A stretch of 64,000 nt of DNA from Massilia sp. YIM B02769 (lineage in GTDB: Bacteria > Pseudomonadota > Gammaproteobacteria > Burkholderiales > Burkholderiaceae_D), in contig NZ_JASNRC010000006.1 in the NCBI RefSeq assembly GCF_030411995.1, positions 62,001 to 126,000 of the forward strand, given 5' to 3'. The position numbers were made by a program, and so were the translations under genes. Below, piece after piece: positions 7,829 through 17,265 of the stretch (positions within the stretch are counted from its first letter, which is position 1; each line of letters starts with the position of its first letter). The notes beneath the pieces were generated by a model. That model searched no databases, was not told the origin of the DNA, and worked only from the letters and a program-made list of their open reading frames with translations.

Positions 7829-10123
7829 CGGCAAATCCACCATGAAGGTCGTCCCCTTCCCCGCCTCTGTCTCGAACCCGATCCGCCCCCCATGTTCCTC
7901 CACCAGGCTCTTGGTGATACTCAGGCCCAACCCGGTCCCCCCCTTCTGCCGCGTATCCGCCCCATCGGCCTGCGCGAAGCGCTGGAACACCCGCGCCTGG
8001 AACTCCGCCGGAATCCCCGCCCCCTGGTCGCGCACCGCCAGCCTGGCCCACTCCCCGTGCTCGGCCAGCACCAGCGTCACCGTTCCATCGCGCGGCGAGA
8101 ACTTCACGGCATTCGACAGCAAATTGGTCAGCACCTGCACCAGCCGGTCACGGTCGATGGCGGCAGCGAGGTCGCGCGCCGGTTCGCTGCATTCCAGCGC
8201 CAGCCGCACGCCATGCTGCCCGGCATAGCCCTGCATCGAATCGAGCGCGTGTTCGGCTACCGGCAGCAGCAGTTGCGGGCGCCGTTCGAAGTGCATGCCG
8301 CCGGCTTCGATCTTCTGCAGGTCGAGCACGTCGTTGACCATCCGCACCAGGCGCTCGCTGCTCTCGTTGGCCAGGTTCACCAGTTGCGCCACGTCGGGCG
8401 GCAGTTCGCCGGCCATGCCTTCGGCCAGCATCGACAGCGAGGCGCGGATCGAGGTCAGCGGCGTGCGCAGCTCGTGCGAGACGGTGGCGACGAATTCGCT
8501 CTTCATGCGCTCGACCTTCTTGCGCCCCGAGATATCGTGCAGGAACACGGCGAAGAAGACGCCGTCGCTGCCGCCGGCCAGGGCCGCCGTCATCTCGATC
8601 GGGAACTCGATGCCCTGGCGGTTGATCATGAGGCGTTCGACGCGCCGCTCCAGTAGCACGCTGTGCCCGGTGGCGCGGTATTGCTCGATGGCGCGCACGG
8701 TGCTCGCGCGAAAGCGCTGCGGCACGATCAGTTCGGCCATCGGCCAGCCCAGCACCTCGCTGCGCTTCCAGCCGAACATGCGCTCGGCGGCGCTGTTCCA
8801 GTCGGTGACCAGGCCGCGCAAATCGACGCCGAGGAAGGCATCCTGCGCCGCCTCGACGATCGCGCCCACGCGCTGCTCGCTGGCCTGCACCGCCACCAGC
8901 GCCCGCTCCAGTTCGGCCGTGCGTGCCTCGACCCGCGCTTCCAGGGTCGCGTTCAGGCCTTGCAGTTCAGCGCGCCCCTGCACCAGGTCGCTCACCAGGG
9001 CATTCAGGGTCTCGGACAGGCGTTCGACCTCGACATAGGTGCTGTTGCTGCTGTCGAGCCGGACACTGTCGCCGCGCCGGATGCGGCCGGCCTCGCGCAC
9101 CAGCTGCCCGAGCGGGCGCGTGATGTAGCGTGCCACCAGTACGCCCACCACCGACACCAGCAGCGCCAGCGCGATGCCACTCCACAGCGCGCGCTCGCGC
9201 AGGCGCAAGGCCGGGGCGTAGGCGTCGCTCACGGTCTGGCGCACCAGCACGGTCCAGCCCAGGCCGGGATAGGTTTCGAAACCCTTGCTGCGCGCGTAGC
9301 CGACCAGCCAGGAATGGCCGTCCGGCCAGCGCTCGACCAGGAAGCCGCTGTCTTGCCGCTGCGCCGCCTGGAAGCTCGGCAGGTCGACCGTCTGGCCTTG
9401 CAGCTCCTTCGGCCCGAGCAGGACCACGCCGGCGCTGCTGACAATCAAGGCCTCGACGCGGCCGCCGCGCGCGGCGAGCGGCGCCATCACCGAGCGCTCG
9501 ACCGCGCGCGCCCATTGCCAGGACAAATGGGCGCCGAGCACACCGATCGTCTTGCCGTCGCTGTCGCGGTAGGGAAAGGCGACGTCGACGAAGCGGCGCG
9601 GTTCGCCATTCTGCTGCGGCAGGATGCGCGCCAGCAGCACGGCTTCGTGCACGTCGCCGACGTTCACGCCGCGCAGGGCGTTGCGGAACCAGGGCCGCTG
9701 CGACACGTCCGCCCCTTCGAGCAGGCCGCGCCCGGCCACTTGCACGCGGCCATCGGCGCCGGCCATGCCGATCCAGTCGTAGAAGCCATAGGTGTCCTGA
9801 ATAGCGTCGAGTACGGCGCGGCGATCGGCGGGGGTGGCGTTGCCGGGCGCCAGGTCGCGGCGCTGGGCCAGCAGGCGCACTTCGCGGTAGCGCTCGAACA
9901 TGCCGCGGTCGAGCTTGTCGGCGGTTTGCAGCGAGAGTTCGCGCAGGCCGTGGCCGATGCTGGTTTCCACTTGTCCGGTGGCGGCGATGTCGACCACTTC
10001 CACCAGCAGCAGGGTCAGGACGATCGACAGCAGCGAAAAGGCCAGTGCCAGCCAGGTGCCGAGCGAGCGGCGCCGGCTGGTGGGCCGGCGAACTGCCGGA
10101 ATATCGTTCGTTGCTCGGTCCAT
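7814..10123 (-). CDS. Membrane sensor histidine kinase, dCache-HAMP-PAS-HisKA-HATPase
   Basis: 769 residues. A transmembrane helix (about 22-45) leads to a large periplasmic sensor of the dCache type (about 46-305, with YGFYDWIGMAGADGRV and SQRPWFRNAL). A second helix (about 310-333), HAMP, a coiled region and a PAS domain (GAIVEAAQDAFLGVDLRG) follow. The kinase has the H box FVATVSHELRTPL, N box LLSNAVKF, G1 VRDQGAGIP and G2 GGTGLGLSI. It lacks a receiver and no response regulator is adjacent, so its partner is elsewhere. The ATG at 10123 gives a short cytoplasmic Arg-rich N-terminus before the first helix. Confidence 0.93.
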   Translation of the reverse strand: MDRATNDIPAVRRPTSRRRSLGTWLALAFSLLSIVLTLLLVEVVDIAATGQVETSIGHGLRELSLQTADKLDRGMFERYREVRLLAQRRDLAPGNATPADRRAVLDAIQDTYGFYDWIGMAGADGRVQVAGRGLLEGADVSQRPWFRNALRGVNVGDVHEAVLLARILPQQNGEPRRFVDVAFPYRDSDGKTIGVLGAHLSWQWARAVERSVMAPLAARGGRVEALIVSSAGVVLLGPKELQGQTVDLPSFQAAQRQDSGFLVERWPDGHSWLVGYARSKGFETYPGLGWTVLVRQTVSDAYAPALRLRERALWSGIALALLVSVVGVLVARYITRPLGQLVREAGRIRRGDSVRLDSSNSTYVEVERLSETLNALVSDLVQGRAELQGLNATLEARVEARTAELERALVAVQASEQRVGAIVEAAQDAFLGVDLRGLVTDWNSAAERMFGWKRSEVLGWPMAELIVPQRFRASTVRAIEQYRATGHSVLLERRVERLMINRQGIEFPIEMTAALAGGSDGVFFAVFLHDISGRKKVERMKSEFVATVSHELRTPLTSIRASLSMLAEGMAGELPPDVAQLVNLANESSERLVRMVNDVLDLQKIEAGGMHFERRPQLLLPVAEHALDSMQGYAGQHGVRLALECSEPARDLAAAIDRDRLVQVLTNLLSNAVKFSPRDGTVTLVLAEHGEWARLAVRDQGAGIPAEFQARVFQRFAQADGADTRQKGGTGLGLSITKSLVEEHGGRIGFETEAGKGTTFMVDLPLVQG

Positions 10124-10273
10124 AAACGCTCAATGTTGACTGTATCGCAAGCGTAACACGGCGCATGCGCGGACGGCGACAGCTGGTGAGGCCGTGCCGG
10201 GGCCGTCTGCCGCACGGGAAGACGGGAAATCTTTTATACTTACCGGTTACAGCCATTCGCACCAAGACCAGCA

Positions 10274-10936
10274 ATGTCCAACCAAGCTCAGCCTGCTACT
10301 CCCGCCGCCACCGAACCCTTGCTCGATTACGTCACGTCCTGCGCCCTGCCCACGCCCTGGGCCCAGTTCACGCTGCACGCCTTTGTCGAGCATTCCACGG
10401 GCAAGGAACACCTGGTGATGGCCCTCGGCGACATCGGCAACGGCGAGCCGGTGCTGGCGCGCGTGCATTCGGAATGCCTGACCGGCGACGTGCTGTTCTC
10501 GCAGCGCTGCGACTGCGGCGCCCAGCTCGAAGGCGCCCTTAAGCGCATCGCCGCCGAAGGCCGCGGCGCCCTGCTCTACCTGCGTCAGGAAGGCCGCGGC
10601 ATCGGCCTGGTGAACAAGATCCGCGCCTACCGCCTGCAGGAAGCCGGCGCCGATACGGTCGAGGCGAACCTGCAGCTGGGCTTCCACGCCGACGCGCGCA
10701 ACTACGAGTTGTGCCGTCCGATGCTGGAACAGTTCGGCATCAAGCAGGTCAAACTAATGACCAACAACCCGCGCAAGATCGACGCCCTGACCCGCCTGGG
10801 TATCGACGTCACCGAGCGCGTGCCGCTGCTGGTGAACCGCAACGCCTTCAACAACAGCTACCTGAACACCAAGCAGGCCAAGCTCGGCCACATGATGACG
10901 CCGGCCGAAACCGTGGCGGAAGACGGCGAACTCTGA
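10274..10936 (+). CDS. ribA: GTP cyclohydrolase II
   Basis: 220 residues. It opens the imidazole ring of GTP to give the first intermediate of riboflavin synthesis, with loss of formate and pyrophosphate. The zinc cysteines C68, C79 and C81 (SEC...RCDCG) are present, as are LRQEGRGIGL and the MTNNPRKIDAL block. It is the monofunctional RibA, not the fused RibBA. A TATACT hexamer at 10235-10240 may be its -10 box. No FMN riboswitch is recognisable upstream. Confidence 0.95.
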   Translation: MSNQAQPATPAATEPLLDYVTSCALPTPWAQFTLHAFVEHSTGKEHLVMALGDIGNGEPVLARVHSECLTGDVLFSQRCDCGAQLEGALKRIAAEGRGALLYLRQEGRGIGLVNKIRAYRLQEAGADTVEANLQLGFHADARNYELCRPMLEQFGIKQVKLMTNNPRKIDALTRLGIDVTERVPLLVNRNAFNNSYLNTKQAKLGHMMTPAETVAEDGEL

Positions 10937-11049
10937 GACGTTTCGTTCTGCGTGCTTGCTGATCTGGTGGCAGAATAGGTTCACCCTAGCCACCATTCGA
11001 TGCGCGTGGGCAGCGGCCCGGTGACCGGCTGTTGCGCGCGCCAACCGCC

Positions 11050-12480
11050 ATGCGACGCGCCGCCAGCTTGTTCTTGCTGTTGTGCCTGAGCACCTCCCTC
11101 GCCGCATCCGGCGACCGGCCCCTTGCGCCCCTGAGAAAGACCACCGTCCAGCCCGCTGCCAAGCCCGATGCGCCGCCATTGGTCACGCCTCCGGCCACGC
11201 CGCCAGCAGCCACGCCGCCAGCCCCCGGCCCCGGAGAAACCGACACCACCACCACCCTGCCCCAGCCCTCCTCGGCGGCCCAGGAACTGTATTCCTCGGC
11301 GCAAAGCGACCTGCTGCAGATCCGCATGCTGCTCAGGAATGGCCGCACCCAGTCCACTGTCGGCTCGGGTTTCCTGGTCGGCGAATCGAACCTGGTGCTG
11401 ACCAATTACCACGTGGTCTCCCAGATGGCGCTCGACCCGGCCGTCTACACCGGGGAATATGTCGACACCGACGGCAAGCGCGGCCCCATCGAATTGCTCG
11501 CGGTCGATGTCTTGCACGACCTGGCCGTGGTGCGCGTGAATCGCCAGGGAAGCGGCGTGTTCATCGTGCCGGAAAAGCCGGTGAAATTGACCCAAGGCCA
11601 GCCGCTGTATTCGCTCGGCAATCCGCTCGACCTCGGCTTCGCCATTTCCGAGGGCGCCTATAACGGCGTGGTCAGCCGCAGCTTCTATGACCAGCTGATT
11701 TTCAGCGGGCCGATCAATTCCGGCATGAGCGGCGGGCCGAGCGTTACCGCCGGCGGCACCGTGGCCGGGATCAATGTGTCGAAGCGGCGCGACGGCGAGG
11801 CGGTCAGCTTCCTGGTGCCGGTGAAGTACGCGCAGGATTTGCTGCGCACCGTCGAGCTGCAAGGCGCGCCGCCGAAGGACTTCAATCCCTTGATCGCGGC
11901 CCAGCTGCTGGCGCACCAGCGCGCGATGGTGGCGCGCCTGCTCGATACGCCGCTGTCGATCAAGAACATGGGGCCCTACCGGGTGCCGGTACGCGAATCG
12001 GGTCAGGTGCGCTGCTGGGGCCGCTCTAACGTGAAGGCCGAGACCTCCTACAGTGCCGACACCATGAGCTGCGCCATGGAATCGGCCATCTACGTCTCCG
12101 ACACCCAGCAGACCGGACACGTGTCGATGACCCACCAGTACCTGCGCTCGCCCTCCCTGCACCCGCTGCGCTTCGCGGCCCTGGCCAGCAGCCAGTTCCG
12201 CATCGACCGCTTGGGCAGCACGCGCGACACTCGCTTGACCGGACCGCTGTGCAGCGAGCGCTTCGTGCATTCGAACACCCTGCCGCTGCGCGCCGTCACC
12301 TGCGTGCGCGCCTACCGCAAGTTTCCCGGCTTGTACAACTTCACCCTGCTGACGGCCAGCACCGACAATCCGCAGGCCAGCTTGCAGAGCCGGCTCGACG
12401 TCGCTGGCGTGTCCTATGACAACGGCATGCGCGTCACGCGCGCTTTCCTGAATGCGCTCGGGCGCAACCGGGAACTATGA
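11050..12480 (+). CDS. Secreted trypsin-like serine protease (S1C/DegP-like)
   Basis: 476 residues from ATG 11050; a TTG 18 bases upstream is less likely. A signal peptide (1-20) and a Pro/Thr-rich linker (about 30-75) lead to a trypsin-fold domain with catalytic H121 (TNYHVVS), D157 (LHDLAVV) and S227 (NSGMSGGPS). There is no obvious PDZ domain. The C-terminal 150 residues contain four or more cysteines and are unlike HtrA proteins. It should act in the periplasm or outside. Its TGA overlaps the start of an FHA-domain membrane protein, so the two are translationally coupled. Confidence 0.85.
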   Translation: MRRAASLFLLLCLSTSLAASGDRPLAPLRKTTVQPAAKPDAPPLVTPPATPPAATPPAPGPGETDTTTTLPQPSSAAQELYSSAQSDLLQIRMLLRNGRTQSTVGSGFLVGESNLVLTNYHVVSQMALDPAVYTGEYVDTDGKRGPIELLAVDVLHDLAVVRVNRQGSGVFIVPEKPVKLTQGQPLYSLGNPLDLGFAISEGAYNGVVSRSFYDQLIFSGPINSGMSGGPSVTAGGTVAGINVSKRRDGEAVSFLVPVKYAQDLLRTVELQGAPPKDFNPLIAAQLLAHQRAMVARLLDTPLSIKNMGPYRVPVRESGQVRCWGRSNVKAETSYSADTMSCAMESAIYVSDTQQTGHVSMTHQYLRSPSLHPLRFAALASSQFRIDRLGSTRDTRLTGPLCSERFVHSNTLPLRAVTCVRAYRKFPGLYNFTLLTASTDNPQASLQSRLDVAGVSYDNGMRVTRAFLNALGRNREL

Positions 12481-13448
12481 CGGGCCCGTGGTTCATCGAA
12501 ACCCTGGCGCGCAACGGCGACGTGCTGCACCGCCACCGCGTCGACACGCTGCCGATCCGCATCGGGCGCGGCTACGACAACGACGCCATCCTCGACGATG
12601 CCTACGTGGCGCCGCGCCACGCGCAGGTCGAGCTTGACGCCGACGGCGGCCTGCTGCTGCGCGACCTCGGCACCCGCAATGGCATCGTGCACAAGCGCAA
12701 GCGTGTCGCCACCCTGGCCTTGCGCGGCGACACCGTGGTGCGCCTCGGACACACCAGCCTGCGCGTGCGCGCGGCGGACTTCGCGGTGGCGGCGGAAGCC
12801 CTGGACCGCACCAAGCACGGCTGGGAGGGCATCCTGCCCGGGCTGGCCGGCACGGCGCTGATCGCGCTGGTGGCTTTGTTCACGATGTGGCTGGCGGACA
12901 CCCAGCCTTTCCGGCTGTTCCGCTATCTGGCGGCGCTGGCCTACGGCATCGGCGCCGGGCTGGTCTGGGCCGGGCTGTGGGCACTCGGCAACCGCCTGTT
13001 CGGGCGCCATGCACGCCTGGGACGCCACCTGTTCATCTTCGGCTGCGGCGTGGCGGTGCTGATGGCCTTCCGGCTGCTCTCCAGCGCGGTCGGCTACGCC
13101 TGGTCGATCGAGGTGTTCACGCGCTATGGCTCGCACGTGGCGATCATGCTGGTGGCGGGCATGGTCTGGTTCCACCTGACGACGGTGGCGCCGCGGCCGC
13201 GCAAGCGCTTCACCGCGATCTGCGCGCTGCTGGCGCTGCTCGGCTCGGGGCTGGTACTCATCAGCAACGAAGGGCGCAACGGCAGGCTGGCCGACGAACT
13301 CTACATGTCGGTGCTGCTGCCACCCGACATGCGCGCCACGCCCGACGCCTCGATCGATGCCTTCATGGACGACGTGGCGGCGATGAAGGCCGAGCTGGAC
13401 CGGGAGCGGGCCGAGGACGAGCGCGAGAAGGACAACGACGGCAACTGA
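12477..13448 (+). CDS. FHA-domain integral membrane protein
   Basis: 323 residues. An N-terminal forkhead-associated domain (about 25-100; IRIGRGYDNDAIL, APRHAQVELD, DLGTRNGI) would bind phosphothreonine peptides in the cytoplasm. It is followed by about five membrane helices (roughly 120-260) and a charged C-terminal coiled segment rich in Glu and Arg. No Ser/Thr kinase gene is adjacent. Coupling to a secreted serine protease suggests a membrane-spanning regulatory pair, but the function is unknown. Confidence 0.82.
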   Translation: MTGPWFIETLARNGDVLHRHRVDTLPIRIGRGYDNDAILDDAYVAPRHAQVELDADGGLLLRDLGTRNGIVHKRKRVATLALRGDTVVRLGHTSLRVRAADFAVAAEALDRTKHGWEGILPGLAGTALIALVALFTMWLADTQPFRLFRYLAALAYGIGAGLVWAGLWALGNRLFGRHARLGRHLFIFGCGVAVLMAFRLLSSAVGYAWSIEVFTRYGSHVAIMLVAGMVWFHLTTVAPRPRKRFTAICALLALLGSGLVLISNEGRNGRLADELYMSVLLPPDMRATPDASIDAFMDDVAAMKAELDRERAEDEREKDNDGN

Positions 13449-13497
13449 AGGGCCGGCGTTGCCGTCGCATTGGCCAGTCCTGCGGCCGGGCTTACCT

Positions 13498-13522
13498 GGT
13501 GGGTTCGAGAACCCACCCTACC
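13498..13522. repeat. REP-like hairpin
   Basis: Arms GGTGGGTTC and GAACCCACC with a 2-base loop, followed by CTACC. This is one copy of the window-wide REP-like family, in the orientation with CCCTAC at the right. It sits between the FHA gene and the convergent phasin gene. Confidence 0.85.
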
Positions 13523-13542
13523 GATACCAGGTCACCTGTGCA

Positions 13543-14181
13543 TCAGGCGCTATGCGCGCCCCTGCCTGCCTGCGAGCCCGCAGGGCTGCCGTCGCTGCGG
13601 CCGATGCTGCCGCTTTGCCCGCCCTGTACGTAGGTACCGCCATTACCTTGCGCGGACTGCGATGGCGAAGACGACTGCGACTGGCCGGCGCTGCGCGGCG
13701 CGGCCTGGCCATTGCCGGTATAGCCCGAACGCACGAACGGGTCGGTGAAGCGCTCCACGGTTTCCTGCGACTTGCGCAGGCCGCGTTCGGTTTCTTCGCT
13801 TGCCGTGCGCGACACTTCGTCGGCCAGGGCGCGGGCGGTGCGCGAGGTGTTTTGCACGTGCTGCTCGGTCACGCGCGCCAGTTCGACCTGGGCATCGGCT
13901 GCAAGGCGCGAGATGTGCTGCTGGTAGGCGCGCAGTTTTTCGCTGGTCGGCTGGGCACGCGCGGCGGCAGCGCTGATGACTTCGCTCTGGCGTTCGGCCG
14001 TGATCAGTTGCTGGCTGGCGATGGCGCTTTCTTCGAGCATGGTTTGCACAAGCTGGATGTTCAGGTCGCACATCTGCTGGAAGGACTGGAAGAAGGATTT
14101 CGACACGTCGTTCAGGAAAGCGGTTTGCGCGTCCAGGTGGGTGCGTACTGCAGGGTGAACCGATTGGGAAAATGGATACAT
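13543..14181 (-). CDS. Phasin family protein (PHA granule associated)
   Basis: 212 residues from ATG 14181. The first 140 residues are an amphipathic, Gln/Glu/Ala-rich helical domain of the phasin_2 type (MYPFSQSVHPAVRTHLDAQ start, FFQSFQQMCDLNIQLVQTMLEES). The C-terminus is a low-complexity Gly/Ser/Gln tail. Phasins coat polyhydroxyalkanoate granules, so the organism probably stores PHA. No phaC or phaR lies in this window. Confidence 0.85.
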   Translation of the reverse strand: MYPFSQSVHPAVRTHLDAQTAFLNDVSKSFFQSFQQMCDLNIQLVQTMLEESAIASQQLITAERQSEVISAAAARAQPTSEKLRAYQQHISRLAADAQVELARVTEQHVQNTSRTARALADEVSRTASEETERGLRKSQETVERFTDPFVRSGYTGNGQAAPRSAGQSQSSSPSQSAQGNGGTYVQGGQSGSIGRSDGSPAGSQAGRGAHSA

Positions 14182-14374
14182 TCTTCGCCTCGTAAGATGT
14201 GGTTGTAGGTAATGTTCCGCACCGCCCGTCAAGGCAGGCGCGGTGCAGCCGTGCAGAGCGGAGCGGCCTTCCCGGCTGGCGGGAGACCGTCTGTCACACG
14301 GAGCTACAAGGCTAGGGCAGCACCGGCCCGCGCGTTTGCGACCGGTCAAAAGTGCGCGGCTGAGGAAAAGAAGG

Positions 14375-14398
14375 AAAAACGCCGGCACGAGGCCGGCG
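14375..14398 (-). terminator. Intrinsic terminator of the FMN reductase gene
   Basis: On the minus strand CGCCGGC, loop CTCGT, GCCGGCG is followed by TTTTT. It lies 30 bp beyond the stop of the reductase gene and upstream of the phasin gene. Confidence 0.8.
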
Positions 14399-14428
14399 AT
14401 TCAGAACGAGGTAAAGCTTGCGCAAGGC

Positions 14429-14983
14429 TCAGGCGCTATGCTTTTCCACCCAGCCGGCAAAGGTGTCGACGAAGGTCTGCAGGAAGTCGCGCAGCGAATC
14501 GTCGGTCAGCTGGTCGCCTTCGAACTTGGTGGCGATGCCGCCGAGATAGGCTTCCGGCGCCGGCATGGCCGGCATGTTCAGGAAAGGCAGCATCTGGCGC
14601 AAATGGTGGTTGGCGCCGAAGCCGCCCAGCGCGCCCGGCGACTGGCTGACGATGGCGCAGGGCTTGTTGGCCCAGGCCGCCTTGCCGTAAGGGCGCGAGC
14701 CAACGTCGATGGCGTTCTTCAGTGCGCCCGGCACCGAGCGGTTGTATTCGGGCGTGATGAAGAGCACGCCGTCGGCGGCGCGGATCTGCTCGCGGAAGGT
14801 CGTGAAGGCTTGCGGCGGCGTCTCGGTGTCGTCGTCCTGGTTGTACATCGGCAGGTCGCGGATCTCGACGATCTCCATGTCGAGCTTGCCTTGTGCGAGG
14901 CCGATCATGGTTTTCGCGATCTTGCCGCTGAACGAGTCCTTGCGCAGGCTGCCCACCACGATTGCGATTTTCTTGGTTGCCAT
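14429..14983 (-). CDS. NADPH-dependent FMN reductase (flavodoxin fold)
   Basis: 184 residues with the family hallmarks: GSLRKDSFSGKIA phosphate-binding loop, LPMYNQDDD, and FITPEYNRSVPGALKNAIDVGSRP. Relatives such as ChrR and YieF reduce quinones, chromate and other electron acceptors with NAD(P)H through FMN, and protect against oxidative stress. The ATG start is preceded by AAAGGGGAG. It has its own terminator. Confidence 0.92.
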   Translation of the reverse strand: MATKKIAIVVGSLRKDSFSGKIAKTMIGLAQGKLDMEIVEIRDLPMYNQDDDTETPPQAFTTFREQIRAADGVLFITPEYNRSVPGALKNAIDVGSRPYGKAAWANKPCAIVSQSPGALGGFGANHHLRQMLPFLNMPAMPAPEAYLGGIATKFEGDQLTDDSLRDFLQTFVDTFAGWVEKHSA

Positions 14984-15064
14984 TTACTCCCCTTTCTTTT
15001 TCGTTTGCAAAGTCCCGATGGTAAACATTTTTGCACCGGGATGTGCGTAGCGACGAATCCGGGG

Positions 15065-15373
15065 TCAGATGCGTCCGCGGCGGAAGGCGGCAAGAAACTT
15101 TTTCGCTTTCGCAGCACTCAGCACCTGCACCGGATCGCCATGCCAGGCATACAGGAAAGGCTCGCCGCCGAGGCGGTCGGTGAGCTTGGCTTGCAGCAGA
15201 AAACGCGTGCCGGCTGGATACTGTTCAGGGTCGCTCATGGCGCGCGCGCATTGCACCCGCATCGACGGCGCGAACGCTTGCCCCGGCATGGGGCGGATCC
15301 GCAGCTTGCCGCTGCGCGGATCAGGCACCGAATGCACGGCCACTTCGCGGTAGGCCCAGGTATCGCGCGCCAT
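15065..15373 (-). CDS. Hypothetical protein, 102 residues
   Basis: I do not recognise a family. The protein is basic, with no signal peptide or membrane helix, and has a central RFLLQAKLTDRLGGEPFLYAWHGDP segment and an Ala/Lys-rich end. Its ATG lies 17 bp after the MFS carrier stop, with GGTGGAGG just upstream, so it is probably the second gene of that operon. Confidence 0.7.
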   Translation of the reverse strand: MARDTWAYREVAVHSVPDPRSGKLRIRPMPGQAFAPSMRVQCARAMSDPEQYPAGTRFLLQAKLTDRLGGEPFLYAWHGDPVQVLSAAKAKKFLAAFRRGRI

Positions 15374-15390
15374 GGGTTAAGCCTCCACCT

Positions 15391-16641
15391 TCACGCCTTG
15401 GCCGCGGGCAGCATGCCGGCGCGCACCACCGGCGCTTCGCGGATCGGCAGGTTGATCAGGGCCGCGGCCAGCGCCAGGGCAATGTCGGCGTACCACATCC
15501 AGCTGAAGTCGCCGAAACGCACGAATGCCAGCCCGCCCAGCCAGGCGCCGAAGAAGCCGCCGATCTGGTGCGACAGCAGGGTCAGGCCGAACAATGTCGC
15601 CAGGTAGCGCGTGCCGAACAGTTTGCCGACCAGGCCGGCGGTCGGCGGCACCGTGGCCAGCCAGGTGAAGCCGAGGGCGGCAGCGAAGATGTAGAAGGTC
15701 AATGCGGTCTTCGGCACGAGCAGGTAGATGCCGATGATGACTGCACGGCTGAAATACATCAGGGCCAGCAGATTCTTCATGCGGTAGCGCGTCGACAAGG
15801 CGCCGGCAGTCAGGCTGCCGGCAATGTTGAACAGGCCGATCAGGCCGAGCGCGGTGCCGGCCACGCCGACCGGCAGGCCGCACAGCGCCACCTCGCCCGG
15901 CAGGTGGGTGACGAGGAAGGCGATGTGGAAGCCGCAGGTAAAGAAGCCGGCGTGCAGGAACAGGTAGCTGCGGTCGCGCATGGCCTGGCGCAGTTGTTCG
16001 GTGAGGCCGATGCCGACGATCGGTGCCGCGCCGGCTGCTGCCACGCTCGGCGTCGGGGCGCGCTTCCCGCGCAGCGGCCAGGCCAGCGGAATGGTCAGCA
16101 AGGTGGTGGCGGCCATGGTAAGCATGGCGAGGATCCAGCCGGGGCCGGCGATCAGCACCTGCATCAAGGGCGCGAACACGAACTGCCCAAAGGAGCCGCC
16201 GGCATTGATGAAGCCGGATGCGAAGGGCCGGCGCGCTGCGGGCAGGCGCTGGGCGGTGGCGCCGATCAGGATCGAGAAGCTGCCTGCGCCGGCGCCCGCT
16301 GCGGACAGGATGCCGAGGGTCATGAGCAAGCCCCATTCGCTGCTGACGAAAGGCGTGGCGGCCAGGCCGGCGGCGAGCAAGATCGCGCCGAGGACGATCA
16401 CGCGCGCGGGGCCGTATTTGTCGGCCACGGCGCCGAACACGGGTTGCGAGGCGCCCCACATGAACTGGCCGATGGCCATGGCGAAGCTGATGCTGGCGAT
16501 GCCGAGGCCGGTGGCCGTGTTGATCGGCGAGAGGAACAGGCCGGTGGTCAGGCGCGCGCCCATGGTGATCATGAGGATGGCGCTGGCGGCCAGGATCAGC
16601 GCCCAGGCGGCGCGGGGGGACATCTCGGTGGTCGTTGTCAT
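15391..16641 (-). CDS. MFS transporter
   Basis: 416 residues with 12 predicted membrane helices. Helix 2-3 loop GAVADKYGPARVIVLG is the MFS signature. The overall pattern (MTMGARLTTGLFLSPINTATG) resembles oxalate/formate antiporter-like and monocarboxylate MFS subgroups. Substrate cannot be assigned. The ATG at 16641 is preceded by GGGGA; a GTG 30 bases upstream is less likely. The gene for a small hypothetical protein follows. Confidence 0.88.
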   Translation of the reverse strand: MTTTTEMSPRAAWALILAASAILMITMGARLTTGLFLSPINTATGLGIASISFAMAIGQFMWGASQPVFGAVADKYGPARVIVLGAILLAAGLAATPFVSSEWGLLMTLGILSAAGAGAGSFSILIGATAQRLPAARRPFASGFINAGGSFGQFVFAPLMQVLIAGPGWILAMLTMAATTLLTIPLAWPLRGKRAPTPSVAAAGAAPIVGIGLTEQLRQAMRDRSYLFLHAGFFTCGFHIAFLVTHLPGEVALCGLPVGVAGTALGLIGLFNIAGSLTAGALSTRYRMKNLLALMYFSRAVIIGIYLLVPKTALTFYIFAAALGFTWLATVPPTAGLVGKLFGTRYLATLFGLTLLSHQIGGFFGAWLGGLAFVRFGDFSWMWYADIALALAAALINLPIREAPVVRAGMLPAAKA

Positions 16642-16790
16642 TGTTTTCCCCGGAATGGACGCGTTGGACACGCGTGGGTCAGGGATGGGATTTTAGCAAC
16701 GATGCGGTGGGTTTGCAGGGGGGGTGGCAGTTTTCGCCGTTCGTTTGGCGGATGTGATGGCAATCGCGTTAGGGTTTTTTAAAGTACGAC

Positions 16791-16900
16791 CGCGTGGACA
16801 CAGGTGTCCACCCTACAAAATCGGGTAGGGTGGGTTCTCGAACCCATCACGCAACGCATGCGCGTCGAGGTTTCGTAGGGTGGACTCCCGAGTCCACGCG
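16791..16900. repeat. Cluster of three REP-like hairpins
   Basis: Three family members in 110 bp: GTGGACAC/GTGTCCAC (16794-16811, then CCTAC), TGGGTTC/GAACCCA (16831-16846, preceded by GTAGGG), and GTGGACTC/GAGTCCAC (16880-16897, preceded by GTAGG). The first is inverted relative to the other two. The cluster fills the gap between the MFS and gdx genes. No gene is seen here. Confidence 0.88.
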
Positions 16901-16929
16901 GTACGGCGCAGGCAGGTCGAGATGCCAGT

Positions 16930-17247
16930 CTAATCCGCCGACATCTTCATCAACACCAGCCCCGAGACGATCAACAGCGCAGCAATAATCCGCGTCGGAT
17001 TGACATGCTCACCGAGCACAACGATTCCGACGAAAAACGCCCCCACCGCCCCGATCCCGGTCCAGATCGTGTACGCCGTCCCCAGCGGAATCGAGCGCAT
17101 CGCAAACGACAGCAAGCCGAAGCTGGCCGCCATCATGACGATGGTAACAATGGAAGGCAGCAGCCGCGTGAACCCTTCCGACTGCTTCATCGAATACGCC
17201 CAGACAACCTCGAACACACCCGCAACGAACAACATGATCCAAGCCAT
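16930..17247 (-). CDS. gdx: Guanidinium exporter Gdx (SugE), SMR family
   Basis: 105 residues with four membrane helices and the essential proton/substrate glutamate E13 in AGVFEVVWAYSMK. The GTAYTIWTGIGAVGAFFVG block is typical of the SugE/Gdx branch rather than QacE-type drug pumps. It exports guanidinium in exchange for protons. A guanidine-II riboswitch lies directly upstream, which independently supports the substrate. The start is ATG 17247, preceded by AAGGAG. Confidence 0.95.
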   Translation of the reverse strand: MAWIMLFVAGVFEVVWAYSMKQSEGFTRLLPSIVTIVMMAASFGLLSFAMRSIPLGTAYTIWTGIGAVGAFFVGIVVLGEHVNPTRIIAALLIVSGLVLMKMSAD

Positions 17248-17265
17248 ACGGCTCTCCTTGAAGAG

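Noticed and set aside
10201-10273. FMN riboswitch upstream of ribA
   Set aside because: The leader after the likely -10 box is only about 30 bases and lacks the conserved FMN-aptamer blocks.
16930-17247. QacE-type multidrug pump
   Set aside because: The helix motifs fit the Gdx/SugE branch, and a guanidine-II riboswitch precedes the gene.
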